DNA from: Pseudomonadota bacterium
GTDB lineage: Bacteria > Pseudomonadota > Gammaproteobacteria > Burkholderiales > Gallionellaceae
Length of the DNA stretch: 9,388 nucleotides
Direction: 5' to 3'
Assembly: GCA_021847165.1 (NCBI GenBank)
Contig: JAJZUH010000032.1
Span: 1 to 9,388 of the forward strand
Shown in pieces: positions 8,739 to 9,388 of the stretch. Position 1 is the stretch's first letter. Each line of letters starts with the position of its first letter. Position numbers and translations under genes: made by a program. The notes beneath the pieces were generated by a model. It made no database searches, was not told the origin of the DNA, and saw nothing but the letters and a program-made list of their open reading frames with translations.

Positions 8739-8762
8739 ACCCTATCGCGCCTGATTTGATAA
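8734..8762 (-). promoter_or_regulatory. Probable sigma-70 promoter of the mre operon
   Basis: On the - strand, TTATCA (8762-8757, four of six matches to TTGACA) is followed by a 17-bp spacer and TATCAT (8739-8734, five of six matches to TATAAT). Transcription would begin near 8727, giving a leader of about 38 nt with the AGGA site before the mreB ATG. Position and spacing fit well. This is a consensus match only. Confidence 0.5.
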
Positions 8763-8777
8763 AGCATTAAACCCGTT

Positions 8778-9065
8778 ATGTCCCTAAGTTTAGCCGATGT
8801 CGAAAAAGTCGCCCGCCTTGCCCGGCTGGCGATGAACGAGCAGGAACTCCAGGCCGCCCAGGCTCAACTGAACAACATTTTTGGCCTCATCGCCGAAATG
8901 CAGGCCGTTGATACCAAAGGCGTTGAGCCCATGTCGCACAGCCAGGATCTGGCGCAGCGCCTGCGCGAGGATAAAGTGACCGAAACCGATCAGCGCGCCG
9001 CCTTCCAGGCCATCGCCCCGCAGGTGGAACAGGGGCTGTACCTGGTTCCCCAGGTCATCGAGTAA
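8778..9065 (+). CDS. gatC: Asp-tRNA(Asn)/Glu-tRNA(Gln) amidotransferase subunit C
   Basis: A 95-residue small subunit of the GatCAB complex, which converts misacylated Glu-tRNA(Gln) and/or Asp-tRNA(Asn) to the amide form. GatC wraps around and stabilises GatA and GatB. The usual GatC features are visible: the N-terminal [12 protein letters not shown] helix (8-19), the conserved [18 protein letters not shown] segment (48-65), and a C-terminal [10 protein letters not shown] (86-95) close to the family's typical ending. ATG at 8778 gives the normal length. No Shine-Dalgarno is evident in the A/T-rich stretch before it. The gene diverges from mreB and is followed 5 nt later by gatA. Confidence 0.95.
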   Translation: MSLSLADVEKVARLARLAMNEQELQAAQAQLNNIFGLIAEMQAVDTKGVEPMSHSQDLAQRLREDKVTETDQRAAFQAIAPQVEQGLYLVPQVIE

Positions 9066-9070
9066 CCGCC

Positions 9071-9388
9071 ATGATCCATTCCAGCCTTGCCCAACTAGGC
9101 GCCGCCCTGCGCGCCAAAAAGATCTCCAGCGTCGAACTGACGCAGGCCTACCTCGACCGCATCGCCCGGCTGAACCCGCAGCTCAACGCCTATATCACAC
9201 TGAATCCGGAAATGTCGCTGGCGCAGGCGCGCGCCGCCGACGCCCGTCTGGCTGCCGGCACTGCCGAACCGCTGACCGGCATCCCCGTCGCGCAGAAGGA
9301 CATCTTCTGCGCCAAGGGCTGGCTCACCACCTGCGGCTCGAAAATGCTGCACAACTTCGTCTCGCCCTACGACGCGCATGTCATCAGC
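9071..9388 (+). CDS. gatA: Asp-tRNA(Asn)/Glu-tRNA(Gln) amidotransferase subunit A, 5' part
   Basis: The first 106 codons of GatA, cut by the window's right edge with the frame still open. GatA is the amidase-signature glutaminase that releases ammonia from glutamine for GatB. The visible part has helix [17 protein letters not shown] (19-35), LNAYITLN (38-45), then the amidase segment [10 protein letters not shown] (68-77) with K76 as the probable catalytic lysine. The conserved [17 protein letters not shown] (88-104) follows. The two catalytic serines lie further on, outside the window. ATG at 9071 comes 5 nt after the gatC stop, with only a weak GAG upstream, so coupling to gatC is likely. 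Gln in place of the more usual His or Ile before the catalytic KD is a small variation. Confidence 0.95.
   Translation, partial: MIHSSLAQLGAALRAKKISSVELTQAYLDRIARLNPQLNAYITLNPEMSLAQARAADARLAAGTAEPLTGIPVAQKDIFCAKGWLTTCGSKMLHNFVSPYDAHVIS

Overview
The window looks like ordinary chromosomal DNA from a GC-rich betaproteobacterium. The cell-shape gene cluster (mreB-mreC-mreD-mrdA-rodA-rlpA) diverging from gatCA is an arrangement I associate with Betaproteobacteria. The protein sequences, for example the MreC N-terminus with an NRGPSP motif and the MreB start, suggest a Nitrosomonadales-type lineage such as Gallionellaceae. That placement is inference from family memory, not from a search.

Layout. 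(1) Positions 5-1767, + strand: a RlmI-type 23S rRNA m5C methyltransferase gene, joined by a TGATG stop/start overlap to a group 1 truncated haemoglobin gene. (2) Positions 1768-1856: a short convergent intergenic region holding one GC-rich hairpin. (3) Positions 1857-8689, - strand, read right to left: mreB, mreC, mreD, mrdA (PBP2), rodA, rlpA and a DUF1304 small membrane protein gene. These seven genes are separated by 15 nt at most or overlap by 1 or 4 nt, so they look like one operon. (4) Positions 8690-8777: a divergent promoter region with a near-symmetric -10 element. (5) Positions 8778-9388, + strand: gatC, then gatA, which runs off the right edge.

How the genes work together. MreB filaments, MreC and MreD organise the elongasome. 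RodA (SEDS glycosyltransferase) and PBP2 (transpeptidase) are its wall-building pair. RlpA is a SPOR-domain lipoprotein acting on peptidoglycan. DUF1304 has no established role, but its start is fused to the rlpA stop. GatC and GatA are two of the three subunits of the amidotransferase that makes correctly charged Gln-tRNA and/or Asn-tRNA. The methyltransferase acts on the ribosome, and the globin probably handles NO or O2.

I found no mobile element, CRISPR array, RNA gene or phage signature, and no clear evidence of a previously undescribed system. The points most worth a second look are a shared -10 element between mreB and gatC, a TTG start for mreC in the same frame as the mreB stop, DUF1304 coupled to the mre operon, and the globin coupled to rlmI.
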